Part shown: in pieces, positions 14,886 to 22,731 of the stretch
Numbering within the stretch: the stretch's first letter is position 1
Layout: the number at the start of each line of letters is the position of its first letter
Assembly: GCA_046723355.1 (NCBI GenBank)
Contig: JBKOUJ010000100.1
Coordinates: forward strand, 1 to 29,630
Direction of reading: 5' to 3'
DNA from: 13-2-20CM-68-14 sp046723355
Lineage (GTDB): Bacteria > Actinomycetota > Thermoleophilia > Gaiellales > Gaiellaceae
DNA: 29,630 nt
Program-made: the position numbers and the translations under genes
Notes under the pieces: generated by a model
Database searches by the model: none
Told to the model about the DNA's origin: nothing
The model's input: the letters and a program-made list of their open reading frames with translations, nothing else

Positions 14886-16048
14886 CTGCTCGGGGCCGCC
14901 GCTGTGACGTTGCCGCTCCAGAGCATCGCCGACCCCAACAGCGGCGCCAGCGCGGCGAGTGCAAAGGCAGCGCGCCACGAGGTCGCGCCGACGACCGCCG
15001 CAAACACCGGCGGCACCACGGTCGCCGTCGTGGTCAGGATCGTCTGCTGGAACCCGATCGCGGCGCCGCTTCGCTCGCGCCCGGCGAGCTCGGCTGCCGC
15101 GGCGAACGAGAGCCCGTTCCAGCTCATCGCCATTCCTCCCGCGACCACGAACGCGACAACGACGGCGCCGGTCGAGGCGCCGAGCACCGCCGCCGTCGCC
15201 GCCAGCGTCGCGAACGCGGCGAGCCCGACGAGGCGAAGGGGCCGAATGCGGTCGCCGAGCACGTCGCTCCAGCGTCCGAGTGCGATCCGGAGCGCGACCG
15301 CTAGTGCCTGGATGCCCGCGAGCACCAGCGCCGCTTGCTGCGTCGAGAAGCCACGCTCGTCGTGCAGGTAGAGGACGAGGAAGCCGGTGATGGCGACCTG
15401 CGCAACGAGGTAGAGCCCGGCCGAGGCCCCGATCGTCCAGAGGCGGCCGTCCGAAAGCACCCGCCTCGCCTCACCGGCGCCGCTACCGCCGGGGACGTCT
15501 CGCACGACCGCTCCACCGACGACCGCGCCCGCGAACGTCAGGCCGGCGAGAAAGAGAAACGCTCCCTCGAGACCCGCGCCGCGTTCGATCGCCGGCAGCG
15601 CGAGAGCGGCGACCGCGGCGCCGAGCGGGGTCGATGTCTGGCGAATGCCGAGTGCAAGACCGCGTTCGCCAGGTCCGAACCAGGACATCACCGCGCGGCC
15701 GCTCGCCGAGTTGACGCTGGCACCCGCGCCGCCGGCCGCGCCCAGGAGCACGACGACGGCCGCGAAGCTCGACGTGAACGCGACCGGAGCCGCGAGGGCC
15801 GCGCAGATGCCGAGACCCGCAGCGAGGACGCGCCGCTCGCCAATGCGGTCGGCCAGTAGGCCCCACGGCAAAAGCGTCCCGATCGGCCCGACCCACGGCG
15901 CGGCGATCACGACTCCCACCTGGGTGAGGTTCAGGCCCAGGTCGTTGCGCAGCGCCGGGGCCAGGACGGCCGGGGCCGTTAGCAGCGCGAGGTAAGCAGC
16001 CTGAGCGCCTGTTCCGGCGGCCAGGACCGCCCACCGATATCGCCCCAT
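14882..16048 (-). CDS. Major facilitator superfamily transporter
   Basis: A 388-residue protein with about twelve membrane helices. After MGRYRWAVLAAG, helix 1 leads to the LGLNLTQVGVVIAAPWVG segment. The GLLADRIGERR loop between helices 2 and 3 is the MFS A-motif, and GRWSDVLGDRIRPLR repeats it in the second half. FFGPGERGLALGIRQT-like residues (seen as WFGPGERGLALGIRQTSTPLG) place it near nitrate/cyanate-type and organic-anion carriers. Flanked by the aldehyde dehydrogenase (17-bp gap) and the M20 hydrolase (4-bp overlap), it probably imports a purine, ureide or related N-compound, but this rests only on context. Confidence 0.88.
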   Translation of the reverse strand: MGRYRWAVLAAGTGAQAAYLALLTAPAVLAPALRNDLGLNLTQVGVVIAAPWVGPIGTLLPWGLLADRIGERRVLAAGLGICAALAAPVAFTSSFAAVVVLLGAAGGAGASVNSASGRAVMSWFGPGERGLALGIRQTSTPLGAAVAALALPAIERGAGLEGAFLFLAGLTFAGAVVGGAVVRDVPGGSGAGEARRVLSDGRLWTIGASAGLYLVAQVAITGFLVLYLHDERGFSTQQAALVLAGIQALAVALRIALGRWSDVLGDRIRPLRLVGLAAFATLAATAAVLGASTGAVVVAFVVAGGMAMSWNGLSFAAAAELAGRERSGAAIGFQQTILTTTATVVPPVFAAVVGATSWRAAFALAALAPLLGSAMLWSGNVTAAAPSR

Positions 16049-16065
16049 GGGGAGCGCCGGCGACG

Positions 16066-17538
16066 CTATAGGCCGAACGGATTGAACGGCTTCGGGCTGG
16101 TCGAGACGAGCACGCTCTTCGTCTCGAGATAGAGGTCGAGCGTCTCGAGCCCGAGCTCGCGGCCGAAGCCGGACTGCTTGTAGCCCCCGAACGGGATGCC
16201 GGGGAAGGCGGTGTACGGCATGTTGATCCCGACCGTGCCGGCCTTGATGCGGCGCGCGATCCGATGGCCGCGCGCCGGGTCGCCGGTCCACACCGTCGCC
16301 ATCAGGCCGTACTTGACGTCGTTGGCGATCCGCGCGGCGTCCTTCTCGTCCTCGAATGAGGTCACCGTCACGACGGGGCCGAAGATCTCCTCCTGCGCGA
16401 CCCCCATCTCGCTGTCCACGTTGGCAAGCACGGTGGGCGGATAGAAGGCGCCCTTGCCGTCGAGCGGCTCGCCGCCCGCCAGGACCTCGGCGCCTTCCTC
16501 GCGGCCCTGCTGAATGAAGCCGTGCACCTTGTCGCGATGCTCCTCCGAGATCAGCGAGCCGACCTGCGTCTCGGGGTCGAGCGGATCGCCGACCTTCAGC
16601 CGCCCCGCCGCTTCGCTGAAGCTGCTGACGAAATCGTCGTAGATCGAGCTCTCGACGAGGACGCGCGAACGCGCCTCACAGCTCTGACCTGCCGAGTAGT
16701 AGATCGACCAGACCGAGCTCGGGATCGCGTCGGCGAGGTTCGCGTCCGCGAAGACGAGGTTCGGGCTCTTGCCCCCGAGCTCGAGGGTCAGACGCTTGAT
16801 GGTGCCGGAGGCGAGCCGCATGATCTCGCCGCCTGTCGCGGTGGATCCAGTGAACGCGATCTTGTCGACGCCAGGGTGCTGGACGAGGTGCGCACCAACC
16901 GTCGTGCCCGGCCCCGGGACGATGTTGATGGCCCCGGGTGGGAAACCGACCTCGGCAGCGAGCTCGGCCATCCGCAGCGCGCTGAGCGGCGTCATGGAGT
17001 CCGGCTTGAGGACCACCGTGCAGCCGGCCGCGAGCGCCGGCGCGAGCTTCCAGGTCGTCATCATCAACGGGTAGTTCCACGGAACGATCTGGCCCGCGAC
17101 CCCGACCGGCTCCTTGAGGGAGTAGAAGAGCAGCGAGCCGCCGATCGGGTTCGAGCGGCCGGCGATGGAGGCGATCGCCGAACCGTAGAAGCGAAGGTTC
17201 TCGACGCCCTGGGCGAGCTCTGCCTTGACCGACGCGATCGCCTTGCCGACGTTGCGGGCTTCCAGCTCGGCGAGCTCCTTGCGATTCGCCTGGATCGCGT
17301 CGGCGAGTGCGTGCAGGAGCCGCGAGCGCTCGGTCGGGGGTGTCTTGCCCCAGTCGCCGTCCAGCGCTGCTCGAGCCGCGTCGACGGCGCGGTCGACGTC
17401 CACTTCGGCGGCGACCGCGACCGTTGCCAGCGGCTCGCCTGTGGCGGGCTCGCTCAGCTCGCGCGTCTCACCGCCGGCCGGCTCGGCGCTCTCGCCGTTG
17501 ATGAACAGTCCGTACTCACGCTGGGTCGTAACCGCCAT
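16066..17538 (-). CDS. NAD(P)-dependent aldehyde dehydrogenase
   Basis: A 490-residue full-length aldehyde dehydrogenase. Motifs in order: PWNYPLMM near residue 150, the NAD-site FTGSTATGG, the general-base Glu253 in LELGGKSPN, the catalytic Cys287 in YYSAGQSCEA, and EEIFGPVVTV. It oxidises an aldehyde to its acid in the cytosol. The sequence is of the betaine-aldehyde/gamma-aminobutyraldehyde class in general form, but substrate is not fixed by what can be seen. It is first in a leftward operon with the MFS carrier and the M20 hydrolase. TATCGT lies 9 nt upstream of the ATG. Confidence 0.93.
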   Translation of the reverse strand: MAVTTQREYGLFINGESAEPAGGETRELSEPATGEPLATVAVAAEVDVDRAVDAARAALDGDWGKTPPTERSRLLHALADAIQANRKELAELEARNVGKAIASVKAELAQGVENLRFYGSAIASIAGRSNPIGGSLLFYSLKEPVGVAGQIVPWNYPLMMTTWKLAPALAAGCTVVLKPDSMTPLSALRMAELAAEVGFPPGAINIVPGPGTTVGAHLVQHPGVDKIAFTGSTATGGEIMRLASGTIKRLTLELGGKSPNLVFADANLADAIPSSVWSIYYSAGQSCEARSRVLVESSIYDDFVSSFSEAAGRLKVGDPLDPETQVGSLISEEHRDKVHGFIQQGREEGAEVLAGGEPLDGKGAFYPPTVLANVDSEMGVAQEEIFGPVVTVTSFEDEKDAARIANDVKYGLMATVWTGDPARGHRIARRIKAGTVGINMPYTAFPGIPFGGYKQSGFGRELGLETLDLYLETKSVLVSTSPKPFNPFGL

Positions 17539-17603
17539 CGGGGCAGGACGATAGCGGCTCGCGGGCGGGTTTCCGCGCGCTCCGGCGCGGGCAGACCAAT
17601 CGC

Positions 17604-17858
17604 ATGGCTGAAGCCCAGTCGGTTCAGGTCGAAGCCGCGCGGATTCCCGACCGCGACCGCTTGCTCCAAGAGCTACGCGATGCGGGCCTGGATGCCAAAC
17701 CCGTCGACGAGGTCTGTATCGAGGTCCCCTGCCGCGACGCCGAGCAGGCGTGCGATGACTTGTTCGCCCTCGCCGAGGACACGATCATGAGCATCGGCGC
17801 GCCCTTCGTGCCCATGAAGCACGAAGGCACGATCTACATCCGGCCGCCGCTCTCGTAG
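17604..17858 (+). CDS. Small conserved-looking protein of unknown function
   Basis: An 84-residue soluble protein without a recognised family. It has an N-terminal alpha/beta pattern (RDRLLQELRDAGLDAKPVDEV), a strand IEVPCRD with Cys, a helix ACDDLFALAEDTIMS and a C-terminal GTIYIRPP. The regular alternation and low-rare-codon use support a real gene. It stands alone, divergent from the aldehyde dehydrogenase with a 65-bp gap and convergent with the thiolase. Confidence 0.65.
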   Translation: MAEAQSVQVEAARIPDRDRLLQELRDAGLDAKPVDEVCIEVPCRDAEQACDDLFALAEDTIMSIGAPFVPMKHEGTIYIRPPLS

Positions 17859-17915
17859 CCCGCTTCGGAATCGCCACGCGCCCTTAAATGTTCCACGCGC
17901 GCGCGCACCCCATGG

Positions 17916-17933
17916 GGGGCGCACGAGCGCCCC
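17916..17933. terminator. Hairpin between convergent genes
   Basis: GGGGCGC (17916-17922) pairs with GCGCCCC (17927-17933) across an ACGA loop, in the 133-bp gap between the 84-residue protein gene and the thiolase gene. CCCCATGGGG just upstream can form a second, competing dyad. There is no T-run, so the terminator role is inferred from position. Confidence 0.45.
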
Positions 17934-17991
17934 TACCAAAACGCTATCGAGCAAACACCCACGCCTCCGTGACCGAAACGTGCCGAGTTCG

Positions 17992-19170
17992 TCACGTTTG
18001 CGGGCGCTCGAACAGAGCTGCCTGGCCCTGGCCCACGCCCACGCAGAGTGTCGCCAGCCCGTACCGCCCGCCTCGGCGGCGGAGCTCATGCAGCAGCGTC
18101 ACGACCAGGCGCGCGCCGCTCATGCCGAGCGGATGACCGATCGCGATCGCCCCGCCGTTGACGTTGACCTTCTCCGGGTCGAGGCCCAACTCCCGGATCA
18201 CCACCAGGCTCTGCGACGCGAACGCCTCGTTGAGCTCGACCAAATCCAGATCGGTCACATCGACACCCGCGCGAGCCAACAGCTTCCGCACGGCCGGGAC
18301 AGGCCCGATCCCCATCACGCGCGGATCGACACCCGCCACGGCGGCGCCGGCAAAGACCCCCAATGGCTCCGCACCGAGCGAACGCGCCTTCTCCTCGGAT
18401 GCGATCACGACGGCTGCAGCGCCGTCGTTGATGCCGCTCGAGTTCCCGGCCGTGACGGTGCCGCCGTCACGAAACGCAGGCTCCAATGCCCCCAGCTTCG
18501 CCTCATCCGTGTCCGCCCGCGGATGCTCGTCGCGGTAAGCGTCGCCCACGGCCACCAGCTCGTCCGCGAACCGGCCTGCCTTGTCGGCGGCCGCCCACCG
18601 CCGCTGGGACTGGAGCGCGAACGCATCCTGTTCGTCGCGCGAGACGCCGTACCGCCCGGCAACGTTCTCGCCGGTCTCGCCCATGGACTCGAGCGGGAAC
18701 ACCTCCGCCATACGGGGATTCGGGAACCGCCAGCCGAGGGTCGTGTCGTACACCGTCCGATCGCCGCGCGGGAAGCCACGGTCGGGCTTCGCGAAGACGA
18801 ACGGCGCCCGGCTCATCGACTCGACGCCGCCGGCGACGAACAAATCACCTTCGCCAGCGGCCACCGCGTGGGAAGCCGACACGATCGCGGACAAGCCGGA
18901 GGCGCACAGCCGGTTCACCGTCACGCCCGGAACCGAGTCCGGCAGCCCCGCCAGGAGCGACGCCATGCGCGCGACGTTCCGATTGTCCTCGCCCGCTTGG
19001 TTGGCGGCGCCGAAGTAGACGTCCTCGATCTCGCCAGGATCAACGCCCGCGCGCTCGACCGCCTCGCGGATGACGAGGGCGGCGAGGTCATCGGGCCGTT
19101 CGCCGGCGAGAACTCCGCCGTAGCGACCGACCGGCGTCCGCACGCCGCTCAACACGACAGCTCTGCTCAC
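17992..19170 (-). CDS. Thiolase (acetyl-CoA acyltransferase; 3-oxoadipyl-CoA thiolase-like)
   Basis: A 392-residue thiolase with the full catalytic set: Cys89 in NRLCASG, His346 in AIGHPLGMSGAR and Cys376 in LCVGVGQGQA. The segment ANQAGEDNRNVARMASLLAG is typical of the PcaF/PaaJ branch, which cleaves 3-oxoadipyl-CoA to succinyl-CoA and acetyl-CoA, although general 3-ketoacyl-CoA thiolases share it. No other aromatic-degradation gene is visible in the window, so only the thiolase reaction is claimed firmly. The GTG start has TAGCCT 7 nt upstream; that box begins with the stop codon of the upstream mqnD gene. Confidence 0.92.
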   Translation of the reverse strand: MSRAVVLSGVRTPVGRYGGVLAGERPDDLAALVIREAVERAGVDPGEIEDVYFGAANQAGEDNRNVARMASLLAGLPDSVPGVTVNRLCASGLSAIVSASHAVAAGEGDLFVAGGVESMSRAPFVFAKPDRGFPRGDRTVYDTTLGWRFPNPRMAEVFPLESMGETGENVAGRYGVSRDEQDAFALQSQRRWAAADKAGRFADELVAVGDAYRDEHPRADTDEAKLGALEPAFRDGGTVTAGNSSGINDGAAAVVIASEEKARSLGAEPLGVFAGAAVAGVDPRVMGIGPVPAVRKLLARAGVDVTDLDLVELNEAFASQSLVVIRELGLDPEKVNVNGGAIAIGHPLGMSGARLVVTLLHELRRRGGRYGLATLCVGVGQGQAALFERPQT

Positions 19171-19177
19171 GCGAGCG

Positions 19178-19183
19178 AGGCTA
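19178..19183 (-). promoter_or_regulatory. Putative -10 box of the thiolase gene, overlapping the mqnD stop
   Basis: TAGCCT on the minus strand, 7 nt before the GTG at 19170. Its first three bases are the TAG stop codon of mqnD. It fits the leaderless pattern seen elsewhere in the window. Confidence 0.5.
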
Positions 19184-20008
19184 GCTCACGAAGTCGAGCT
19201 GAACGCGCTCCGGGAAGGCGCCGAGAACCTCGCCGCGCCGCAGAAGCTCGGTAACGGCCTGGCGCCCCTCCTCACCGTAGTCGCACGTGAAGTCGTTCAC
19301 GTACATGCCGACGAAGCGGTCGGCGAGGGCGGTGTCGAGGCCGCGGCCGAACCCCAGCGCGTACTCCATCGCCTCGGGCCGGTTCGCCAGCCCGGCTTCG
19401 ATCGACTCCTTCAGCACCTCCGAGAGATCGTGGAGCGGCGCCGGCCCAAGATCCCGCCGCGCCACGTTGATTCCGAGTGGCAGCGGCAGACCCGTTTCGA
19501 GCAGCCACCACTCGCCGAGGTCGACTACCTTGTGCAGCCCTTCCGCCTCGTAGGTGAGCTGGCCTTCGTGAATGAGCAGCCCCGCGTCGGCGCGCCCGGA
19601 CTTCACCTCGTCGAGGATTCGGTCGAACGACACCTCCCGGAAGCGGAAGTCGCCGAGGAAGAGCCGCAGGACCAGAAATGCGGTGGTCATGCGCCCCGGG
19701 ATCGCGATCTCGAGCGACTGCATCTGATCACGCTCGAGCGGCTCGCGCGCCACGACCACCGGCCCGTAGCCCGAGCCCATGCTCGCTCCATGCGGGAGCA
19801 CCGCGTAGTGGCGTTGCACGAACGGATAGGCGTGCAACGAGATCGCGGTCGTCTCGAGCCTCCCCTCGAGCGCCCAGTCGTTCAACGTCTGAATGTCCCG
19901 CAGCACGTGCTCGAACTCGAAGCCGCGGGTGTCGATCCGGTCCGCAGCGAGTGCCCAGAACATGAACGCGTCATCGGGATCCGGGCTGTGGCCGAGTCGA
20001 ATCAGCAC
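19181..20008 (-). CDS. mqnD: 1,4-dihydroxy-6-naphthoate synthase (futalosine menaquinone pathway)
   Basis: A 275-residue periplasmic-binding-protein-fold enzyme. It begins with the MqnD signature LGHSPDPDDAFMFWAL, followed by TTAISLHAYPFV and GSGYGPVVVAR. GLLIHEGQLTY and LPLPLGINVARRDLG complete the conserved substrate cleft. MqnD converts cyclic dehypoxanthinyl futalosine to 1,4-dihydroxy-6-naphthoate in the alternative menaquinone route. No other mqn gene is in the window. The GTG start at 20008 has TAGCCT 6 nt upstream. Starting there places the HSPDPDD motif at its usual distance from the N-terminus. Confidence 0.94.
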   Translation of the reverse strand: MLIRLGHSPDPDDAFMFWALAADRIDTRGFEFEHVLRDIQTLNDWALEGRLETTAISLHAYPFVQRHYAVLPHGASMGSGYGPVVVAREPLERDQMQSLEIAIPGRMTTAFLVLRLFLGDFRFREVSFDRILDEVKSGRADAGLLIHEGQLTYEAEGLHKVVDLGEWWLLETGLPLPLGINVARRDLGPAPLHDLSEVLKESIEAGLANRPEAMEYALGFGRGLDTALADRFVGMYVNDFTCDYGEEGRQAVTELLRRGEVLGAFPERVQLDFVS

Positions 20009-20014
20009 CCGGCG

Positions 20015-20050
20015 AGGCTAACGCAACCGGAAGTCCTCCGCGCGTACCAT
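20015..20050. promoter_or_regulatory. Divergent -10 boxes between mqnD and the DtxR-type regulator
   Basis: TAGCCT on the minus strand (20020-20015) lies 6 nt before the mqnD GTG. TACCAT on the plus strand (20045-20050) lies 8 nt before the regulator GTG. The gap between starts is 50 bp. No clear DtxR-box dyad is visible, so autoregulation is not claimed. Confidence 0.45.
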
Positions 20051-20058
20051 GAGCCGCA

Positions 20059-20514
20059 GTGGCGGGGCCTGCGCTCACGGACGCGATCCAGGACTACCTC
20101 AAGGAGATCTACAAGCTCCAGGAAGGCGGGGGGCGCGTCTCGGTCACGGCGCTCGCGCGCGAGCAGCGCGTCGCGCCCGGCTCGGCCAGCGAGATGGTCA
20201 AGAAGCTCGCCGCACTCCAGCTCGTCGACCACGAGCCCTACCGCGGCGTCCGGCTTACGGAGGCCGGCGAGCGGGTGGCGGTCGAAGTCATCCGCCACCA
20301 CCGACTGCTCGAGCTCTACCTGGCCGAGACCCTCGGCCTGGACCTCGACGACGTCCACGCCGAGGCCGACCGCCTCGAGCACGTCATCTCCGAGGAGCTC
20401 GAGGCCCGGATCGACAGAGCACTCGGGTTCCCAACCCATGATCCCCACGGGGATCCGATTCCGAATGCTGCGCTGGAGTGGCCTGAAGCAAAAGGGGCTA
20501 GCTCTTCTCGCTGA
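20059..20514 (+). CDS. DtxR/MntR-type metal-dependent transcription repressor
   Basis: A 151-residue regulator. Residues 5-70 form the winged helix-turn-helix (DAIQDYLKEIYKLQ, then VSVTALAREQRVAPGSASEMVKKL, then LVDHEPYRGVRLTEAGE). The metal and dimer domain carries EVIRHHRLLELYLAETLGLD and ends with HDPHGDPIPN, the family's metal-proximal motif. It lacks the C-terminal SH3-like FeoA domain of DtxR/IdeR and so is of MntR length. It would bind Mn or Fe and repress metal uptake genes, none of which is next to it. The GTG start follows a TACCAT box; the overlapping ATG at 20049 is in another frame. The stop codon lies in a perfect hairpin. Confidence 0.9.
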   Translation: MAGPALTDAIQDYLKEIYKLQEGGGRVSVTALAREQRVAPGSASEMVKKLAALQLVDHEPYRGVRLTEAGERVAVEVIRHHRLLELYLAETLGLDLDDVHAEADRLEHVISEELEARIDRALGFPTHDPHGDPIPNAALEWPEAKGASSSR

Positions 20515-20535
20515 AAGTGCGCAGCACTTTCAGCG
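20509..20535. terminator. Perfect 12-bp hairpin between convergent genes
   Basis: CGCTGAAAGTGC (20509-20520) and its exact complement (20524-20535) flank a 3-nt GCA loop. The stop codon of the DtxR-type gene (20512-20514) is inside the left arm, and the stop of the opposite gene is 2 nt beyond the right arm. It can act as a terminator for both directions, though without T-runs. Confidence 0.7.
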
Positions 20536-20536
20536 A

Positions 20537-20884
20537 TCACCGGCCAAAGAACCAGCGTTCCAGGGGCCGCAGCAGCTCGTCGCGCGCGAACGGCTCGCAG
20601 GCCGCGACACGGCCATCCTGGGCGGAGACGCGGGCGTCGTCATCGAGCGTCGCGTTCGCTTGCTCCAGGGCGTCCTCGAGCTCGTAGCCCTCGAAGAGGT
20701 AGTCGTCGGGGTGCGGCTCTTCGCTGCGTCGATGCTGCGGGTTGACCGCTCGGCCGACCGCCCAGACCGCGCCAGGCTTCCGCTCGATCCAGATCACAAC
20801 GCGCTCGGTGACCCCCGCATCGTCGACTCCCTCGAGCACCCGCTCGGCGAAGACGGCGGTCGACCGGTCACGCCGACGCTTCAC
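20537..20884 (-). CDS. Hypothetical soluble protein
   Basis: A 115-residue protein of no recognised family. The N-terminus is basic (MKRRRDRS). The middle has two strands (ERVVIWIERKPGAVWAVGRAV) and then an acidic part, DDYLFEGYELEDALEQANATL, followed by DELLRPLERWFFGR. The composition looks like a small alpha/beta protein. The GTG start has TAGGGT 6 nt upstream, paired with the divergent promoter of the next gene, which supports it being real. No role can be given. Confidence 0.6.
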   Translation of the reverse strand: MKRRRDRSTAVFAERVLEGVDDAGVTERVVIWIERKPGAVWAVGRAVNPQHRRSEEPHPDDYLFEGYELEDALEQANATLDDDARVSAQDGRVAACEPFARDELLRPLERWFFGR

Positions 20885-20890
20885 ACCCTG

Positions 20891-20916
20891 ACCCTACCGC
20901 GAGCCGCGCCTAGAAT
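20891..20916. promoter_or_regulatory. Divergent leaderless promoters for two small genes
   Basis: TAGGGT on the minus strand (20896-20891) is 6 nt before GTG at 20884. TAGAAT on the plus strand (20911-20916) is 6 nt before GTG at 20923. The gap between starts is only 38 bp. The near mirror symmetry argues that these are true start-site elements. Confidence 0.6.
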
Positions 20917-20922
20917 CGAGGT

Positions 20923-21174
20923 GTGGTCCGGTTCTCGAGCTTCCTGCGAAACCCGTTCTCGTTCCTCTTTGCCGGCTCGTCCAAGGAGCAGCGGATCGCC
21001 GCCTACGTGATCCGCGAGCACGACCGCGGCAGGCGTCTCGACGAGATCGTCGAGGACCCCTACGTCCGCAACCGCGTCACTCCTGCTGAGCTCGCGCGGC
21101 TGCTCGCGCGACCCGAGGTGATCGAGGCGCTGGGACGCGCGACGGTCGCTGAAGCACAAGGCCGCCTGACCTAG
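20923..21174 (+). CDS. Small hypothetical protein
   Basis: An 83-residue protein with an amphipathic, aromatic N-terminus (VRFSSFLRNPFSFLFAGSS) that could lie against a membrane. A soluble helical part follows (EQRIAAYVIREHDRGRRLDEIVEDPYVRNRV, written here as consecutive helices), and TPAELARLLARPEVIEALG ends it. No family was recognised. The GTG start is supported by TAGAAT 6 nt before it. Its stop is 6 bp from the stop of the convergent cyclodeaminase-family gene. Confidence 0.6.
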   Translation: MVRFSSFLRNPFSFLFAGSSKEQRIAAYVIREHDRGRRLDEIVEDPYVRNRVTPAELARLLARPEVIEALGRATVAEAQGRLT

Positions 21175-21179
21175 GAGGG

Positions 21180-22109
21180 CTAGACCTGGGCACCGACCTT
21201 TCGCTCCCGCGCCTTCGCGAGCGCGACAGAGCCGATCGCAACGTCCCAGGCCGCGAGGCCGTTCGACTTGAAGATGACGATATCGTCGTCTGCCTGGCGG
21301 CCCTCGAGCTCGCCGGCGACGACCTCTTGGAGCTCGTGCACCTCGAGCCAGTCGAGCACGCCCGCCTCAACGGGCTCGATCAGGTCGCCTGACTCGAGCC
21401 GCGCCTGCTCGCGCGAGTCGCAGCAGACGAAGGCCGCCCGCTCGAGCACCACGTTGTCGAGCTCACGGGCCCGCGGTTCGTTTGCGCCGACCGCGCAGAC
21501 GAGCGCCCCGGATCGCAGCCACTCCCCGCGCAAGACGGGATCCTTCGCCGTGGTCACGGTCACGACGACATCGCAATCGGCCGGCTCGCGCGGCGATTCG
21601 CCCGGCTCTGCCCCCGTCTCCGCGCAGAACTCGGCGAGACGCTCAGGCGTCCGGCAGTGGGCAACCACCCGCTCGATGCCCGGCAAGGCCTCACGGATGC
21701 AGGCCACCTGGCTCCGCGCCTGCCATCCGCAGCCGATCACGCCGAGGCTCGAAGCGCCCGGCCGCGCCAGGTACTTGGCCGCGATGCCACTCGCGGCACC
21801 GGTCCTGAGCTGGCCCAGCTTGTCCGCCTCGATCACGGCTGCGAGTGCCGCCGACCGCGTGTCGAAGAGGACCACGACGAACGGTGTCCCGCCCGGTAGC
21901 CAGGTGTATGACTTCAGCCCGGCGAGCTCGAGCTCACGGTCGACTGCGGCCATCACCGCGAAGACACCGTCTTGAACGCGCACTCGCTCGCGCGGCCGGT
22001 TCTCGACCTCCCCGGCGGCGAGGCGCTGGAAGCTGCCCTCGACGGCCGCGAGCGCATCGGCCGGGGTGAGCAGCGAACCGACCTCGGCTTCGGTCAGGTA
22101 GAGCGGCAC
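21180..22109 (-). CDS. Ornithine cyclodeaminase/mu-crystallin family protein
   Basis: A 309-residue NAD(P)-binding protein. The N-terminal half has the family patterns LTPADALAAVEGSF and LAGLKSYTW, with a conserved Lys near residue 66, and ADKLGQLRTGAASGIAAKYL. The Rossmann dinucleotide loop is GVIGCGWQARSQ. The C-terminus ends with IVIFKSNGLAAWDVAIG. The family includes ornithine cyclodeaminase, ketimine reductases, alanine dehydrogenase of archaeal type and lysine cyclodeaminase. The substrate cannot be chosen from these motifs. The 9-bp gap to the DUF421 gene upstream suggests they share a transcript. Confidence 0.9.
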   Translation of the reverse strand: MPLYLTEAEVGSLLTPADALAAVEGSFQRLAAGEVENRPRERVRVQDGVFAVMAAVDRELELAGLKSYTWLPGGTPFVVVLFDTRSAALAAVIEADKLGQLRTGAASGIAAKYLARPGASSLGVIGCGWQARSQVACIREALPGIERVVAHCRTPERLAEFCAETGAEPGESPREPADCDVVVTVTTAKDPVLRGEWLRSGALVCAVGANEPRARELDNVVLERAAFVCCDSREQARLESGDLIEPVEAGVLDWLEVHELQEVVAGELEGRQADDDIVIFKSNGLAAWDVAIGSVALAKARERKVGAQV

Positions 22110-22118
22110 GCCGCGAGT

Positions 22119-22565
22119 CTACGAGTCGGACTTCTTGATGAAGCTGATCGCGCCGCTCGTCTCGAGAACCGCCCACTGCACCTCGTCGAGCGATGCGATC
22201 TGCTGCAGGCGGGCCTCTTCCATGAGGTCCTCGAGGCTTAGACGCTCACGGTGGAGGTTCCTCTCGATCGGCTTGCCGCCCTCGACCACGACGACCGGCT
22301 GCCCGTCGAGCACAGGCCGCAGGGACGGCACGCGGAAGCTCACGTACGAGGTGGCGACCTGGAGCACGGCGATCGTCCCGACCACGATCACAGCTCCCGT
22401 CACCGAGTAGTCGTCTTGCGTTAGCCCCTGCTGGATCGAGTCTCCGAGCACGATCAGCAGGATCAGGTCGAAGGGCTGCAACGAGGAGAGCTCGCGGCGG
22501 CCGACCACCCGCGTGAGAACGGTCACGAAGGCGTAGAGGACGATTGACCGGATCGCTAGGTCCAT
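22119..22565 (-). CDS. DUF421 (YetF-like) membrane protein
   Basis: A 148-residue protein. Membrane segments lie at about residues 3-20 (AIRSIVLYAFVTVLTRVV), 32-45 and 55-78, with the family motif GRRELSSLQPFDLILLIVLGD between them and the second helix (positions 21-41). A soluble YetF-type C-terminal domain with GQPVVVVEGGKP follows. The role of the family is not settled; Bacillus relatives are linked to spore and envelope traits. The longer open frame upstream to 22628 is the 165-bp repeat, so the ATG at 22565 is preferred. It carries GGAAGGGG 9 nt upstream, supplied by the repeat. Confidence 0.88.
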   Translation of the reverse strand: MDLAIRSIVLYAFVTVLTRVVGRRELSSLQPFDLILLIVLGDSIQQGLTQDDYSVTGAVIVVGTIAVLQVATSYVSFRVPSLRPVLDGQPVVVVEGGKPIERNLHRERLSLEDLMEEARLQQIASLDEVQWAVLETSGAISFIKKSDS

Positions 22566-22566
22566 C

Positions 22567-22731
22567 AGCGCCCCTTCCAGTGATGCCGCCGAGCTTCTGG
22601 GTCGCGAGCACCAAGCCAGAGGCCGCACTCGCTCTCGGCCAAGGCTGGCAGCGTTGGCAAGAGCGAGGGTGGGCTCTGGCGCCGCGTGATCGCGGGCCAG
22701 AAGCCGGCATGTATTGCTGGAAGGGGCACTA
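22567..22731 (-). repeat. 165-bp palindromic repeat, copy C
   Basis: A third copy of exactly 165 bp. Read on the minus strand it runs from TAGTGCCCC (22731-22723) to GGGGCGCT (22574-22567). It is nearly identical to copy A over the whole length, with only scattered changes, including the two bases beside the ATG. The initial TAG is the stop codon of the 22729-23250 gene. The other end supplies GGAAGGGG and ends 1 nt before the DUF421 ATG. It therefore forms the whole intergenic region of an apparent two-gene operon. Confidence 0.92.

Noticed and set aside
16522..17790. Long open frame antisense to the aldehyde dehydrogenase
   Set aside because: Composition typical of a shadow frame; the dehydrogenase has every catalytic motif.
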